From Dichomitus squalens LYAD-421 SS1 (lineage: Eukaryota; Basidiomycota; Agaricomycetes; Polyporales; Polyporaceae), in contig NW_006766898.1 of NCBI RefSeq assembly GCF_000275845.1, positions 342,999-406,998 of the forward strand: 64,000 nucleotides of DNA, written 5' to 3'. Below, in pieces: positions 1 through 10,366 of this stretch; positions within the stretch are counted from its first letter, which is position 1, and each line of letters opens with the position of its first letter. The position numbers and the translations under genes are program-made. The notes beneath the pieces were generated by a model, which worked only from the letters and a program-made list of their open reading frames with translations, did not search any database and was not told the DNA's origin.

Positions 1-448
1 CGGAATGATTCAACGTTGTCACTGACACAGCACGACACATACTAGCAGATAGAGGTTTGCGTATCATAGAACGCGCATACATGTAGATATATAAATCTCT
101 AAACAGACCGATTTGGGCAAGGGGCAGTGTTGCCGACACCAGATCTGAACTCCGCTGATGAAATTTAGGATACGGACGTCAAAATCTAGGAGGGGGGTCC
201 GACCCCCCTTTCTAAATCTCTAACAGGCCGTAGACAGTCCGTAGACCTCGGCATACGGTGCCGTGACCACGAGAAAGGAAGGAGCCATCATGACAAAGCG
301 AACTGCATGCCAAATACAGACATGACATAAGCCACTCCAGTCACGTGCTGATGATGAGCAGAACATGCCGCCTGTTTAGCGCCCAAGATCCACAGACTGT
401 TTCAAACCCCGCCTAGAAATCTACGGACGTCCGTAGAGCCGTAAATCC
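1..448. other. Repeat-rich non-coding left edge
   Basis: I see no gene here. The stretch holds several copies of a short CCGTAGA-type motif (near 229, 238, 427 and 431) and a perfect 16-bp palindrome CTACGGACGTCCGTAG at 421-436. Near 186-207 a G-run is followed by its complementary C-run, a potential hairpin. Related motifs recur at 1180-1200 and 8980-9000, so this is probably the eroded edge of a dispersed repeat. Confidence 0.5.
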
Positions 449-1083
449 TTAGGGCCTGTTCGGCAAAGAGTTGGAGTTACGAGTCACCGGCATTTTGTCA
501 CGTGGCGGCACTTCCGAGAATTTCTGCGCGAGTTAGAGTTACAGGAGCGGAGTATCCGTGAAATCCGGAGGAGACAAGCGCCCTGAACTCGTACATGTAT
601 CTAGTATACCAATAGCTATGGCTTATCAGATGGGCTCTGCTTCATCCCTGCTTCACCGTGGTCTACACAAGAGCAGCTGTCAAAATTTACCAAGCAATCC
701 ATCGGGCTCATATAGAGCGCCGAAGACAGGCTATAATAGCAGTAACTGTCATTATTTTGGCTGGGCGGGCCTTGGTAGTAGCCTGCTCTAATCCCCCAAG
801 TAGGATGGCCTCAGATGTCTGATCACATTCTACACTGGTCATTATAGCCATCCCAATACTCTATACAGAGAGAATCAAGCAGGCTGCCAAAAGGGTAGAG
901 CCTCAAGACAAATTACGACGTGAGCTGATAACAACCGCCCGGAGTTGCTGGGAGGCATCCGAACGCATGCACTCGCCCGAGTAACTCGAGTTCTCTCGAA
1001 ATCGAAAACCGAGATATTATTACTATATTTGGGCATGAAATGCCGGTAACTCTAACTCCAACTCTTTGCCGAACAGGCCCTTA
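449..1083. mobile_element. 629-bp MITE with PIF/Harbinger-like ends
   Basis: The element proper is 452-1080. It begins GGGCCTGTTCGGCAAAGAG and ends with the reverse complement of that string; the inverted similarity runs about 30 bp and resumes weakly further in. It is flanked by the trinucleotide TTA at 449-451 and 1081-1083. A 3-bp TTA/TAA duplication with GGG..CCC ends is typical of PIF/Harbinger (Tourist-like) elements, and this one has no transposase, so it is non-autonomous. The target is confirmed inside the window: the sequence left of 449 joined to the sequence right of 1081 resembles the uninterrupted stretch at 8984-9024. Confidence 0.8.
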
Positions 1084-1265
1084 TGGAAAGTCGTCCATTA
1101 TCACAAGACTCACTCAACAAGCTTGTGTGGAGACCGTCATGATTGCCAATCGGCCGAGCGGATGGAGGAATGCTCGATGTGTCCGGACGTCCGTAGAGCC
1201 TAGACTCGAACCAGTCGTACGGAACGCATCAGCGGAGATCGAAAAGGAGGAGGCAGCGTTCCTTA

Positions 1266-1364
1266 ACGACTGGTCAAACTGGGCGCCCTTTTGGCAGGGC
1301 ACCCCGATTTGGTACCCCGTGAGAGAACGTACTTAGTGAAATCGCGTTCAAGCTATCTAGAGAA
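1266..1364 (+). repeat. Left inverted repeat of the DUF6589/RecQ unit
   Basis: About 99 bp that match the reverse complement of 8836-8934 with scattered substitutions; the longest identical run is 32 bp. No coding potential is evident. Confidence 0.75.
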
Positions 1365-1611
1365 TTCGCGCGCGGTGGTTTTGAAGATCGTCTCTCCGGA
1401 AATTGTAGTGTTCAGATGCAATGTATATAAATTTACCAGTCCTCTAAATCTAATGATGGCTCCTCCTCTTCGGCAAAGGCAGAACGCGGCTCATATGCAT
1501 CGGCATCGTAGTCGCGCCAATATTCTTCGTCGTCTGCATCGGTCCCAATGGTCGGATTTTGAGCCTGTACCTGAGCCTATAAGGTATGTCAATGAGTATT
1601 CATGACGTGTA

Positions 1612-4600
1612 TCACATCCTCACCTCAGGAAGCACGGAATCTGGTAGGGGTGAGGACTCCACAGTGGTCGGGGTTGATGGAGGCAAGGGGTGGGGGCTAG
1701 AGGGAGGGGTGACGAGAGGAGTCTCACGACGGCGGCGTTGTAATTGATGGAACATCTTATTGTACTCGAATAGGGGACCTGGGAGCTGCTTGAGACCAGT
1801 GGCAACCACGTTTGGCACCTCGGCGCTCGTCATAGCGCGGAGAACGCGTCCTGGTTCGACATGGAAGATACCGTTCTCGCGCATCGAGTTAGACAACAAT
1901 TCCAAGTCCTTTTGAAGGTCCGGAGATTGGTGCTTGGTGCCAAGGCGTGCTCCGAGGGTGGCGTTCATCTGGAGAGCGAGTTGGCGAAAGACGGAGATAC
2001 AAGGCGAGACCATCTGCAACCACTCCCAGGACGCATTGCTTCCCTGCGCTTTATAAATAACCTGCGGCCCGCGTGAGTAAGTTCTAACACCAATGAACGA
2101 TAACAAGCCAACCTTGATCCAAAAATTCATGTGTTCTTGCAGAAGATCAACGGGGACCCAGGCGTCTGGCTTACCTGTGGGGTTGACGAGCCAATTATTG
2201 ATCATGATAGCTCTGTAGACGTGTTTGTGTGAGGTGCGCACATTTGACATTCAGAGCACTGGGGACTCACCGAAGAGGTCTGGGCCAAACAGACGTCAGG
2301 TTGTGAATGAGGTGCAGACATTCGTGGGCGTACTTGAGGCGGCCACTTCCTCGGTACATAAGCGCGAGGATCTTGAGCGCGCGAATTATCCGCCCAGAAA
2401 ACCCGCCCTTGATTGCGTCCGTGAATTCACGGAGTACCAACGCGTCGCGCATAAAGAGGCACGCGTTTTCGAATACCATGTCGCCAGTTTTCAGGGGTTC
2501 GGAAAGCGGGTCGAAGGGCGGGGTGGAAGCTGCGTTCGGCACAGTGGTCATGGCATGGTGGCGGACGCGCTCTGCAACCTCGTCCTGTCGCGCGATTCGG
2601 AGGTCAGCAACCACACTCGGGGCGATATAGCGGTCGTATATTGTAATAACATCGCTGCGCAGTTTTTTGAAGGAGAGCTTGGTGACGTACTGCTCCAAAG
2701 AGTCTGAGCCGGAAACAAGCTCGAGGCAGTGTAGTGCAGAGGCCGACAGACTGGTGAAGATGAGATCGCGACACGTTCGGTATGGTGGAAGGGAAGATGG
2801 GACGATGGGCTTGCGATCTAGGACAGTATTAAAAAACGAGAGGGAAGCCGGGTTGCGATGTCCAGCAGTAGGGTCGCCAAAGTGAGTTTCGATGATGCCG
2901 TGCGTGACAGCCATCTGGTGGTGGAAGAAGCCTGGACCAAAAACGATATTGGCGTAGGACCGTCTGATATCCTCATGGCCTGCGCGGTTAGCTATAATGG
3001 TGCGCGTTCGAGAAATAGATAGCTGGTCGCCAAAAAGAAGTGTTGAATAGCCCGGGAACATGGGTCGGCGACGCGCATACTCGAGCTCCGTGAACATCGT
3101 GTCAAGGACCTCGGCATTTCCGGTGGTGCTGGACTCGTCAATATTCATCGCAGGCAAAGGGTACGTATCAGTTCTTCTAAGGCGCATCTGGTCATCAGTT
3201 CCTGGGAGGCAAGCATCGAGTTTGGCGCGGAAGGGGGCAAAATGTTCAGAGCTGTAGACAATCGTACGGAGGAGGGAGTGCTCAAGCGATTTCCGGAATT
3301 GCTGGGCCTCAGCAGGGGTATGACAGATGTCGCGCATAGCCAGGGGGTCTGCTGCATCGAACGCGGCTAGGAGGTCTGCTGCCTTCATGTCTTCGGGGTC
3401 AGCGTTGTCGAGAGGGAACACAGTCGCGCATGTCCCGTTCTCCTGGGTGTCCTTGCGCCCTAAAATTTGTTCGGCCACTTTGAAAACCATGTTGATATTG
3501 TCGTATACATGCCCAAGCAGGGAGCTTTCCCCGCGTTCCCGAGCAGTGTGCCGGCAGGATTCTGATATACGTCGGAGCAAACCAGCACCGCGCGAGAGGA
3601 GGCCTGTAGCGCGCGTGGGCGCCAGTGCAGCGCGCTCGATCGCGTCCTCGATCGCGCTTCGCGCGCCTTGAGATTCTCCACATCTCTCACATCCTGCATG
3701 CTGGCCACCTTCGTCCTTGCTGCTGTCCCCTTCGCCTGGGTTCTGTTCTGGAGGAATGGCCTCTTCTTCCTCGCTGACCGTCTCGAAATCTTGGCCGCTA
3801 TCTGACTCAGTGTCATCGTCGTTGTCGTCGTCCTGGTCGCTCGCCGGTTCCCAATCGGGGTCGTCCTGGTCTGTCTCCTGGTCGTCTTCCACCACGCTCC
3901 TCGTTTGGGACTCAGAAACCTCAATGTTGCGACTGCCAGCTATACTAGCATAGCTACTGGAGACCCCGATCCTAGACATGATTGATATTAACTGACGTGA
4001 GGCTCCACTGACATACATGTAAAGCCCGACGAGATGTCTCGCAAGGCTATTGTTTTCACTGCGTTCTCCCAATAGGTTGGTCATTGCAAAGCCGATACGC
4101 TATGAAGTAATTTGGGTAAGTGACAGCTTGCTACATCTCTTGACTACGTACATTTTCTTTGCGAGCCTCTCTCTTTGCTACTCGCGCTTTCTCTCGGCCA
4201 CTCTGGGCAGCGATGTTCGCTTTTTGCTGGCGCTGAGTGGTGCTGAAAGCATGCAAGATAATCGTCATTGTAGGACACAACTCGCGGATCTTCTGGTGGA
4301 TGGAGGAGAGTGTGAGGGCGAGGAAAAATTGCCCCGTGATTGGCTGCCGCCTGGTCATGAGCACACCGTCTCGGGTGACTGCGTTCGCTTCCTCGCTGAC
4401 CACCTTTCCCAGGTACTTTGTAGCCCAACCGTGAACATCCCGGCGGCCAGTCTGAGAGTTTTTGGTGGTCCACAGGTCTAGGATGCGCGCGACTTGAGAC
4501 TCCCCGGTCTGGCGGTCTCGATTCTTGAAAAGCCCGTCGTATCTCTCCTTGGCAACACCTGAGGTAGGCATGGAGATCCATTCTACGAAGTCGCCCCAGG

Positions 4601-5269
4601 TCTGACCATGTAGCTCCAGGTTTTGTAGAACATCCCGGAAGCACTTTGCGCGGCCCTCCTGGCCTGCGAGCGCAACAAGCTGCGCACATTGTTTCTCGGC
4701 CTGTACGGCTGCGAGGAGCTGCTCGTCGTGCGTGTGCGCGCGCGTGGCGTGGTATGCCGCAAGACTTTCCTGGCGCCTGGCCGCCTGCTTCTTGCGCCGC
4801 TTGTGTATCGTAAGGGGCGACGACCATAGAACACCGGGATCGCTTGAGTCCACCCCGAACATGACCCCTTCAGAGCCCATGTCTACCATGCGCGGCGTGC
4901 GAGGAGTTTGGGGAGGATGTCGGACTGTTGGTGCAGGCTATCGTAGATGCTGTAAGATAGTGGTTTCAAACACGGAACGTAGCTCACCTCTCCGTAGGTC
5001 TTGGGGTTAACCTCTTGCTCGACATCACTGTCCTCTATCGTGTTCTCGAGACCCTTGGCGGCATCATGACGAAGCTCATCTCGCGCAACGCATCCATCCC
5101 CACCAAGATGACACAGACATTCCAGACGGAGTTCTTCGGTCTCCTCACTCGCTGTGCCATCTTTCGGTTCCAGTGGATCGGTCGGGACCGAAGATAGCTC
5201 GCTTAGAGGGGAAGAAGGAGGCAAGGGGGACATGGCAAGCAGACCATCTAGAACACTTGGGTCTGCCAT
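1612..5269 (-). CDS. DUF6589-type protein, possible transposase-like enzyme
   Basis: Five exons: 5269-4988, 4937-4152, 4099-2271, 2212-2113 and 2061-1612, giving 1148 residues; all introns are 50-58 nt GT-AG. The layout matches the DUF6589 family of agaricomycete proteins as I recall it: a Lys/Arg-rich N-terminal third with a RILDLW segment, a helix reading [15 protein letters not shown], an acidic linker near 430-470, the FGDQLS motif (Asp about 714) and a C-terminal [23 protein letters not shown] block (Glu about 992). The protein ends in a Pro/Ser tail. The function of this family is not established. The spaced Asp and Glu and the paired helicase inside inverted repeats make a nuclease or transposase role conceivable, but that is inference. 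The frame is intact, with no stops. Confidence 0.85.
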
Positions 5270-5482
5270 ATTGACGTATGCTTTCAGGTAGACATGTAGC
5301 AGAAGAGGGCAGAATGGTAGCTAGAGAGCGATAGAACAGCAAATGCGATGATTTTGGCACGACAGGTCCTCAGAGGCTGACCAGCGCCTGTGTGAAGCGC
5401 CCGCCCGCGCATTCTCCTCCTCGTTCTGTGTACTGTCGCAAACCCCTCTGCCTCATTGATTACTTCTCAATATACTTTCCCT
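5270..5482. promoter_or_regulatory. Shared divergent promoter of DUF6589 and RecQ genes
   Basis: The 213 bp between the two start codons must hold both promoters and both 5' leaders. It is pyrimidine-rich on the RecQ side, usual for fungal leaders. I see no clear TATA box. The arrangement implies co-expression of the two genes. Confidence 0.5.
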
Positions 5483-8400
5483 ATGCATCCTCATCAGCCT
5501 GTCACATCTCGCCGCCCTTTACGGGCCCACAGCGCTCGTAACCGCGGTATTCATCAGACCCCTCCTCGCCCTAAGCTCTCCGACGACGACCTCAAAAATC
5601 TCGCTGCAAAAATGCGAGATGCTTACCGCTGGGATGCTGACCCCAAGGAGTTCCAACTTCGTGCTGTACAAGCTCAGATCGAAGGCACCGACATGATTGT
5701 GCAGGCGCCGACTGGAGCAGGCAAGACTGCTATCGCCGCTGGACCCCATCTATGGGCCGGCAATGAGAAGAGATTTACGCTTATGGTTTGCCCGCTACTG
5801 GCTTTAGAAGAAGAGATGGTGGATTATATTTCTCTCATTATGATCATATGCTCACAACCGGAGATCTCAGTGCCAAACATTTCTCACCGACTTTGGCCTA
5901 CGAGCCATAGCCTTGAACAGCAAAAATGGTGCATGTTCTCCTGAAGCGATTAAGGTATGTCATCCTCTAAGCCCACGTTGCCTTTTCGACCTCATGACAA
6001 GCCATTTCATAGGCCATTCTTGCGCACGAATATCAAGTCATACTTGTCTCCCCCGAAATGCTCCAGTCCCGTACTTTCATGAACCGCATCCTCCGCAATA
6101 GTCGCTTTATGAAGCGAATCATTTCGATGTTTGTCGATGAAGCTCACTGTATTGTCCTATGGGGCACAGATTTCCGCAAGAAGTATGGCACGCTAGGCAA
6201 GGTGCGCGCGTTCTTGCCCCGTGGTACGCCTGTCATCGCCGTATCCGCCACCCTCACTCCGCGAGTCGTCCGAGCCATATGGGCATCCCTCCATTTCGCT
6301 CAATCAGACACACAAAGCCATTACTGCAACGAAGGGAACGACCGCGCAAATGTGTCCATCGTGGTACGCGCCTGCGAGCATCCTCTCAATAGCTATGCCG
6401 ACCTCTCGTTTGTAATCCCCCCCACTCTCCGTTCCATCACCGACATTCCGAAGACCTACGTTTACGTCGACAGCATCGCAACCGGGGGCGAAATCATCGA
6501 TTATCTAAATGGTCTGCTCGACAAACATTTCGACCTGCTGACCGCGTCCGAACCAGATCGAGCTCGCTTCCGAGGCGTTGTCCGTCCCTTCAACGCCACT
6601 CTCTCACATCGGTATCGAACATTGGCGATGTCACGCTTTCGCGACGGCAACATTCGCGTCTTGGTTTGCACTGACGCTGCTGGTATGGTACGTCTTCTGA
6701 TCTTATCCCTTTTTGCACCTACCCAACCGCGCCACTTCTCCTGTTGGTGCGAATCAGTAAACTCATTTGCCTGAATGTCGAGGGACACATCCCTTGTCCA
6801 AGCTATCTTTGTGTACATTCCTTGCGGTACTCGACGGCTTTGGGATGTCAATTCCGTGCACTCACTGTAATTGCGTGTCTTCACCCAGGGCTGCAACATT
6901 CCCGATATTGATCGGGTGATCCAATGGAAGCTGCCAGCGACTTTCTCTCACTACATCCAGCGAGCTGGACGCGCTGCACGAGGCCGAGATCGCACGGGCA
7001 TCGCCATCATGCTCGTAGAGCGATCGGCATACAACACCGACCTTGGGCCGTCCTTGAACCAAGGAGAAATGTTCGCGCATTCAAAGTCCAAGGCCAAAAT
7101 CCGCAGAGCCATAGATGGTGATGATCGAGTTGTCCGCACGGTCTCCAAAGAGAAGCGCAACAAAGGAGACATTCGGGAATACGCGCTCGCACACGGTCTA
7201 GCGCGGGGAGGTTCGGCGCGACAAGACGCTCCACTGACTGGTGTCCAGCCGCATACTGTTGAAGATAGCCCTGACGAGGGTCTCTTAGCCTTTGTTCAGA
7301 GCACCTCATGTCGACGCCAAGTATGGGCACGCATATTCGACAATCCGCACCCGTTAGGTAAGTACCCTTGCACGTCAATAGCAGTACGTACTTACATCCC
7401 TGTAGCTCCAGTGGTCCCCTGCTGCGATATCTGCTCCCCTTCACTGTTCGATCGCGCACGACCACCTCTTCTCCCACCCGAAAGCCGAGCACGCAACCTC
7501 AAACGGGGTGAACCGGACCTCTGCGCGCAGGACAAGCTGCGTAACTGGCGCAACAATATTTTTGGCAAGCATCACCCTAGTGCCCAGTATGACGCGACAT
7601 CTGTTCTAGACGACGAACTCATTCTCATGCTCGTCTCACATGGTCCGCTTGAATCCCACCAGGCCCTCAACCTCATCAAAGACAAATGGCCATTCCACGA
7701 CACCCACGGTGTAGAGCTAGGAATGTACGTGGCTACCCTCGAAATCAAGTTCTCAGCCATCCCCAGCAAAACGCGTGCCCAAAATGCTCCCCCTTCCACT
7801 CCAATACTTGAACGACGCCCCATCTCCTCCCTAGCCAACGCACAATGCAAACGTGCGCCCACTCCGACAGACCTCTATAGTGCCGCTGTGATGCCCAAGC
7901 GTCTACGAACAATTCCATTGGGGCCGGCGATCCCGGACCCGAGTAGAGGCGGACACCCAGCGTCGATTGTTGCGCAGCCCTTCGCTACAAGGCCCCTCTC
8001 TCCCATGAGTTCTTCCGACGTCGTCCATCCACCCTTGTTCCCCCCCTTTCCCTCGCCTCTCCCGCTCTCAAAAACCTACCCCCCGTTAACTCCATACCAC
8101 ACACACACCCCAAGCTTACATCCGCCACTGATCACACCTATTCCGCTGCACCCATATCCCCATCGACCCCCCATCGCATTCGGCCCTTCCGCAACACCAT
8201 CGCAACATTCCTCGCAATACTCCTCGCAACATAGCGCTCCAGGCCAAGCCCCCTGGGGATTGTCGCGCCCCCCTTCACGCCTGCATGTCCAGCCACCGCC
8301 CTCACCTTACCAGATGAATCGTCCAGCGACACTCAATCTCCCGCTACCATCTCCGCATTTTCAACAATCGCGCCCCCCCCCATTTCCAATGCCTTTTTCT

Positions 8401-8745
8401 GTATCCTCGCAGTATCAGCAACTCAGTCAGCCACGTTTCCCAACACCTGTTACTCAGCATCAGCATGAAGATACCTTCTCCGCTTCGTATACCCCATTGG
8501 CATATAGCCGTCTCCCTTCCCCATCGCCTAATATCTTCCCTCCACAATTCCTTCCTTCGGCACTGTCATCCCCGTCTTCACATCATGTTTCCCAACCCAT
8601 TCATTCCCACAGTCCCATACAGCACCGATCTCCCGGACCTTTCGCGCACCAGTTTGTCGATCCCTCACAGTACACCAGTTTCCCTCCCAGGCCGCTGTCG
8701 AGCATGTACTCATATCCTGATGAAGGTTCATCTCAGTTTTCATAG
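5483..8745 (+). CDS. RecQ-like DEAH-box DNA helicase
   Basis: Exons 5483-5818, 5871-5954, 6013-6687, 6889-7357 and 7406-8745 encode 967 residues. The start is the first ATG in frame. Superfamily 2 helicase motifs appear in order: motif I APTGAGKT (75-82), motif II DEAH (182-185), motif III SATLTP, motif V TDAAGMGCNIPDI spanning the third splice site, and motif VI QRAGRAARG (389-397). A CCDIC cluster follows, reminiscent of the RecQ zinc-binding region, then a winged-helix-like stretch. The last ~370 residues are very rich in Pro, Ser and His and look disordered. The third intron (201 nt) is long for this locus, but no extra exon is needed because motif V joins cleanly across it. It is expected to unwind DNA 3'-5' in the nucleus; the substrate is unknown. 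Pairing with the divergent DUF6589 gene suggests a joint role. Confidence 0.88.
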
Positions 8746-8835
8746 TTCTGATACATATGATGCATTACATGTCTAGACAGGGGATTATATGAGGGACTAC
8801 GGAGGACAGATGAAGGGAGGCCATGGCCTCGCATT

Positions 8836-8934
8836 TTCTCTAGAGAGCTTCATCGCGATTTCACTAAGTACGTTCTCTCACGGGGTACCAAATATGGGCA
8901 CCCTGCCAGGAGGACGCCCAGTTTGACCAGCCGT
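8836..8934 (-). repeat. Right inverted repeat of the DUF6589/RecQ unit
   Basis: Reverse-complement partner of 1266-1364. It begins 91 bp after the RecQ stop codon, just as the left copy lies some 250 bp beyond the DUF6589 stop, so both repeats sit at gene 3' ends. Confidence 0.75.
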
Positions 8935-8983
8935 TTCGGTGGTCGGCGTAAATCGCCATCACCGGATCTCGGCAGGGGACGAG

Positions 8984-9024
8984 CCTACGTAGAGCCGTAG
9001 ATAGCTTATGGAAAGTCATCCAAT
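8984..9024 (+). repeat. Uninterrupted copy of the MITE target sequence
   Basis: This stretch reads CGTAGAGCCGTAGATAGC then TTATGGAAAGTCATCCA. It aligns with 431-451 joined to 1084-1104, the two sequences separated by the MITE at 452-1080. It therefore acts as an empty-site reference and fixes the MITE boundaries. It is in direct, not inverted, orientation to the left copy. Confidence 0.7.
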
Positions 9025-9048
9025 AGGGTGTGTGCACTTTTGGCTTCG

Positions 9049-9770
9049 GGTCCTCCAGGACCCCCGATTATTCTCCCAAAGGAATGATGCCTGATCCGGA
9101 CAAAATTGGCCACCCAAAAAGGCCTATGCCTGATCCAATCCGGCCAAATCGACGTTCGAATTCTGGATGGCCTGGTGCCAAAGTCCGGACAAAACTGGTC
9201 CAACCAGGCAGAGGCCTGATCCCCGTCCGCCCTTGGGCGGCCCGGTGTTGGATGATAGCTACCCGGTCCTGACCGGTTGACCAACAGTATCGCTCATTGA
9301 TCACCAAGGCTTGCAAACCGGTGTCGCTATCTCTTTTTCCTTGTATCCCGGAACATAAAGGGACGTTTCTGCATTTCCAACGGTGAACTGAGAAATTGCG
9401 CAAGAAGCGCTGGAGGGCAAGAGGTAGGGCAGCCTGCTGAGTGACAGAATGTCTTGCCTCTCCATTTGCAAGATGACCCCTAGCATATTCTATGTTGTCC
9501 AGATTGCCGTAGATCTCTGAAAGAAACAATATGGACATTCCCTGAGCGAAAATTCAGCCTCTGGGCGCCTGATCTGCCCAATCCGGACAACATCATGCCG
9601 CCAGATGGCCTGATCTATAGTCCGGCCAAATTTGCGCACAAATACGGAAGGCCTGATCGAATCCGGACAGATTTGGCTCCCGGAAAGGCCTGATCCTTCG
9701 GACATTTATGGCAAGATTTTGGAAAATCGGATCATTCCTCCGAGTGAATAACCGGGGGTCCTGGTCCTCC
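9049..9770. mobile_element. 706-bp hAT-like non-autonomous element
   Basis: The octamer GGTCCTCC flanks the element at 9049-9056 and 9763-9770. The element (9057-9762) has imperfect ~32-bp terminal inverted repeats beginning AGGACCCCCG. Inside, inverted subterminal copies of a GGCCTGATC..TCCGGACAAA motif occur at 9087-9200 and 9605-9695. Eight-bp target duplications and short subterminal repeats fit hAT elements. There is no transposase frame, so it would need one in trans. The family call rests on duplication length; the ends do not begin with the usual CA or TA. Confidence 0.65.
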
Positions 9771-10366
9771 GCGCCTGTGCGTGCCCACAAGGAAGCGGTG
9801 CATGTCAATTAGAACACCCTCCATCAAACTCTATCAAACAAACCACGCGTCAGCTCTGTGGAAGGGCCTCGGATGCAGTGTGGATGCAGTTGAGCCGCCA
9901 ACGTACATACATATTCTATGACTTGCAGAGGACGATCGACTGCAATCACTGGCAAGCCATGAACAGCGCAGGAGGATTCCACCAGCGTCGGTACGGAGCA
10001 TACAGTAGCGAACACCTTCTCCGATATATCCTAGCATTGGTGTGCCTGGACCACTCAACGATCGGCCATCCGTCTGTGATTGCGATCATTGGAGACAATG
10101 TTGAGTACGTACATATCTTCGGAAATCGAAGGCTGCTCGCTCGGCAAGATCATAGCTTTTGACTAATGGCTGTTTTGTGGCGTCGCGACGGTTTATGGCG
10201 CAGCGTTCGGCCCTCTCACGCTGCTCTGTCTGTTCACCTTCATTGTGTCTGGCACTATCTTCCGGCGTTGAGGTACGCCAAGCCCCCGCGCTCGGGCTGT
10301 CGTCTCCAGCTGTCTGCTCGTCGACTACTGGTGCCTCTTCGTCTTCCTGTAACTTGAACTGCACCG
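9771..10366. other. Intergenic region upstream of Cys-rich paralogue A
   Basis: No supported gene. It should hold the promoter and 5' leader of the next gene; I see no distinctive element. Confidence 0.4.

Larger units (their letters stand above)
1266..8934. mobile_element. Candidate two-gene mobile element (DUF6589 + RecQ)
   Basis: Positions 1266-1364 and 8836-8934 are inverted copies of each other, about 99 bp with roughly 85-90% identity by eye. The best-conserved core contains GGTACCCCGTGAGAGAACGT. They enclose just two genes, divergently transcribed: a DUF6589-type protein and a RecQ-like helicase. Outside the inverted repeats, direct copies of a GTAGAGCCGTARAT..TTATGGAAAGTC block lie at both sides (left copy split by the MITE, right copy at 8984-9024). 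I cannot fix the exact ends or a clean target duplication, so mobility is inferred from layout. The alternative is two host genes lying between unrelated dispersed repeats. Confidence 0.5.

Noticed and set aside
4144..4827. Arg/Pro-rich minus-strand frame of 227 codons
   Set aside because: Alternate frame of exon 2 of the DUF6589 gene; only the other frame continues the family motifs.
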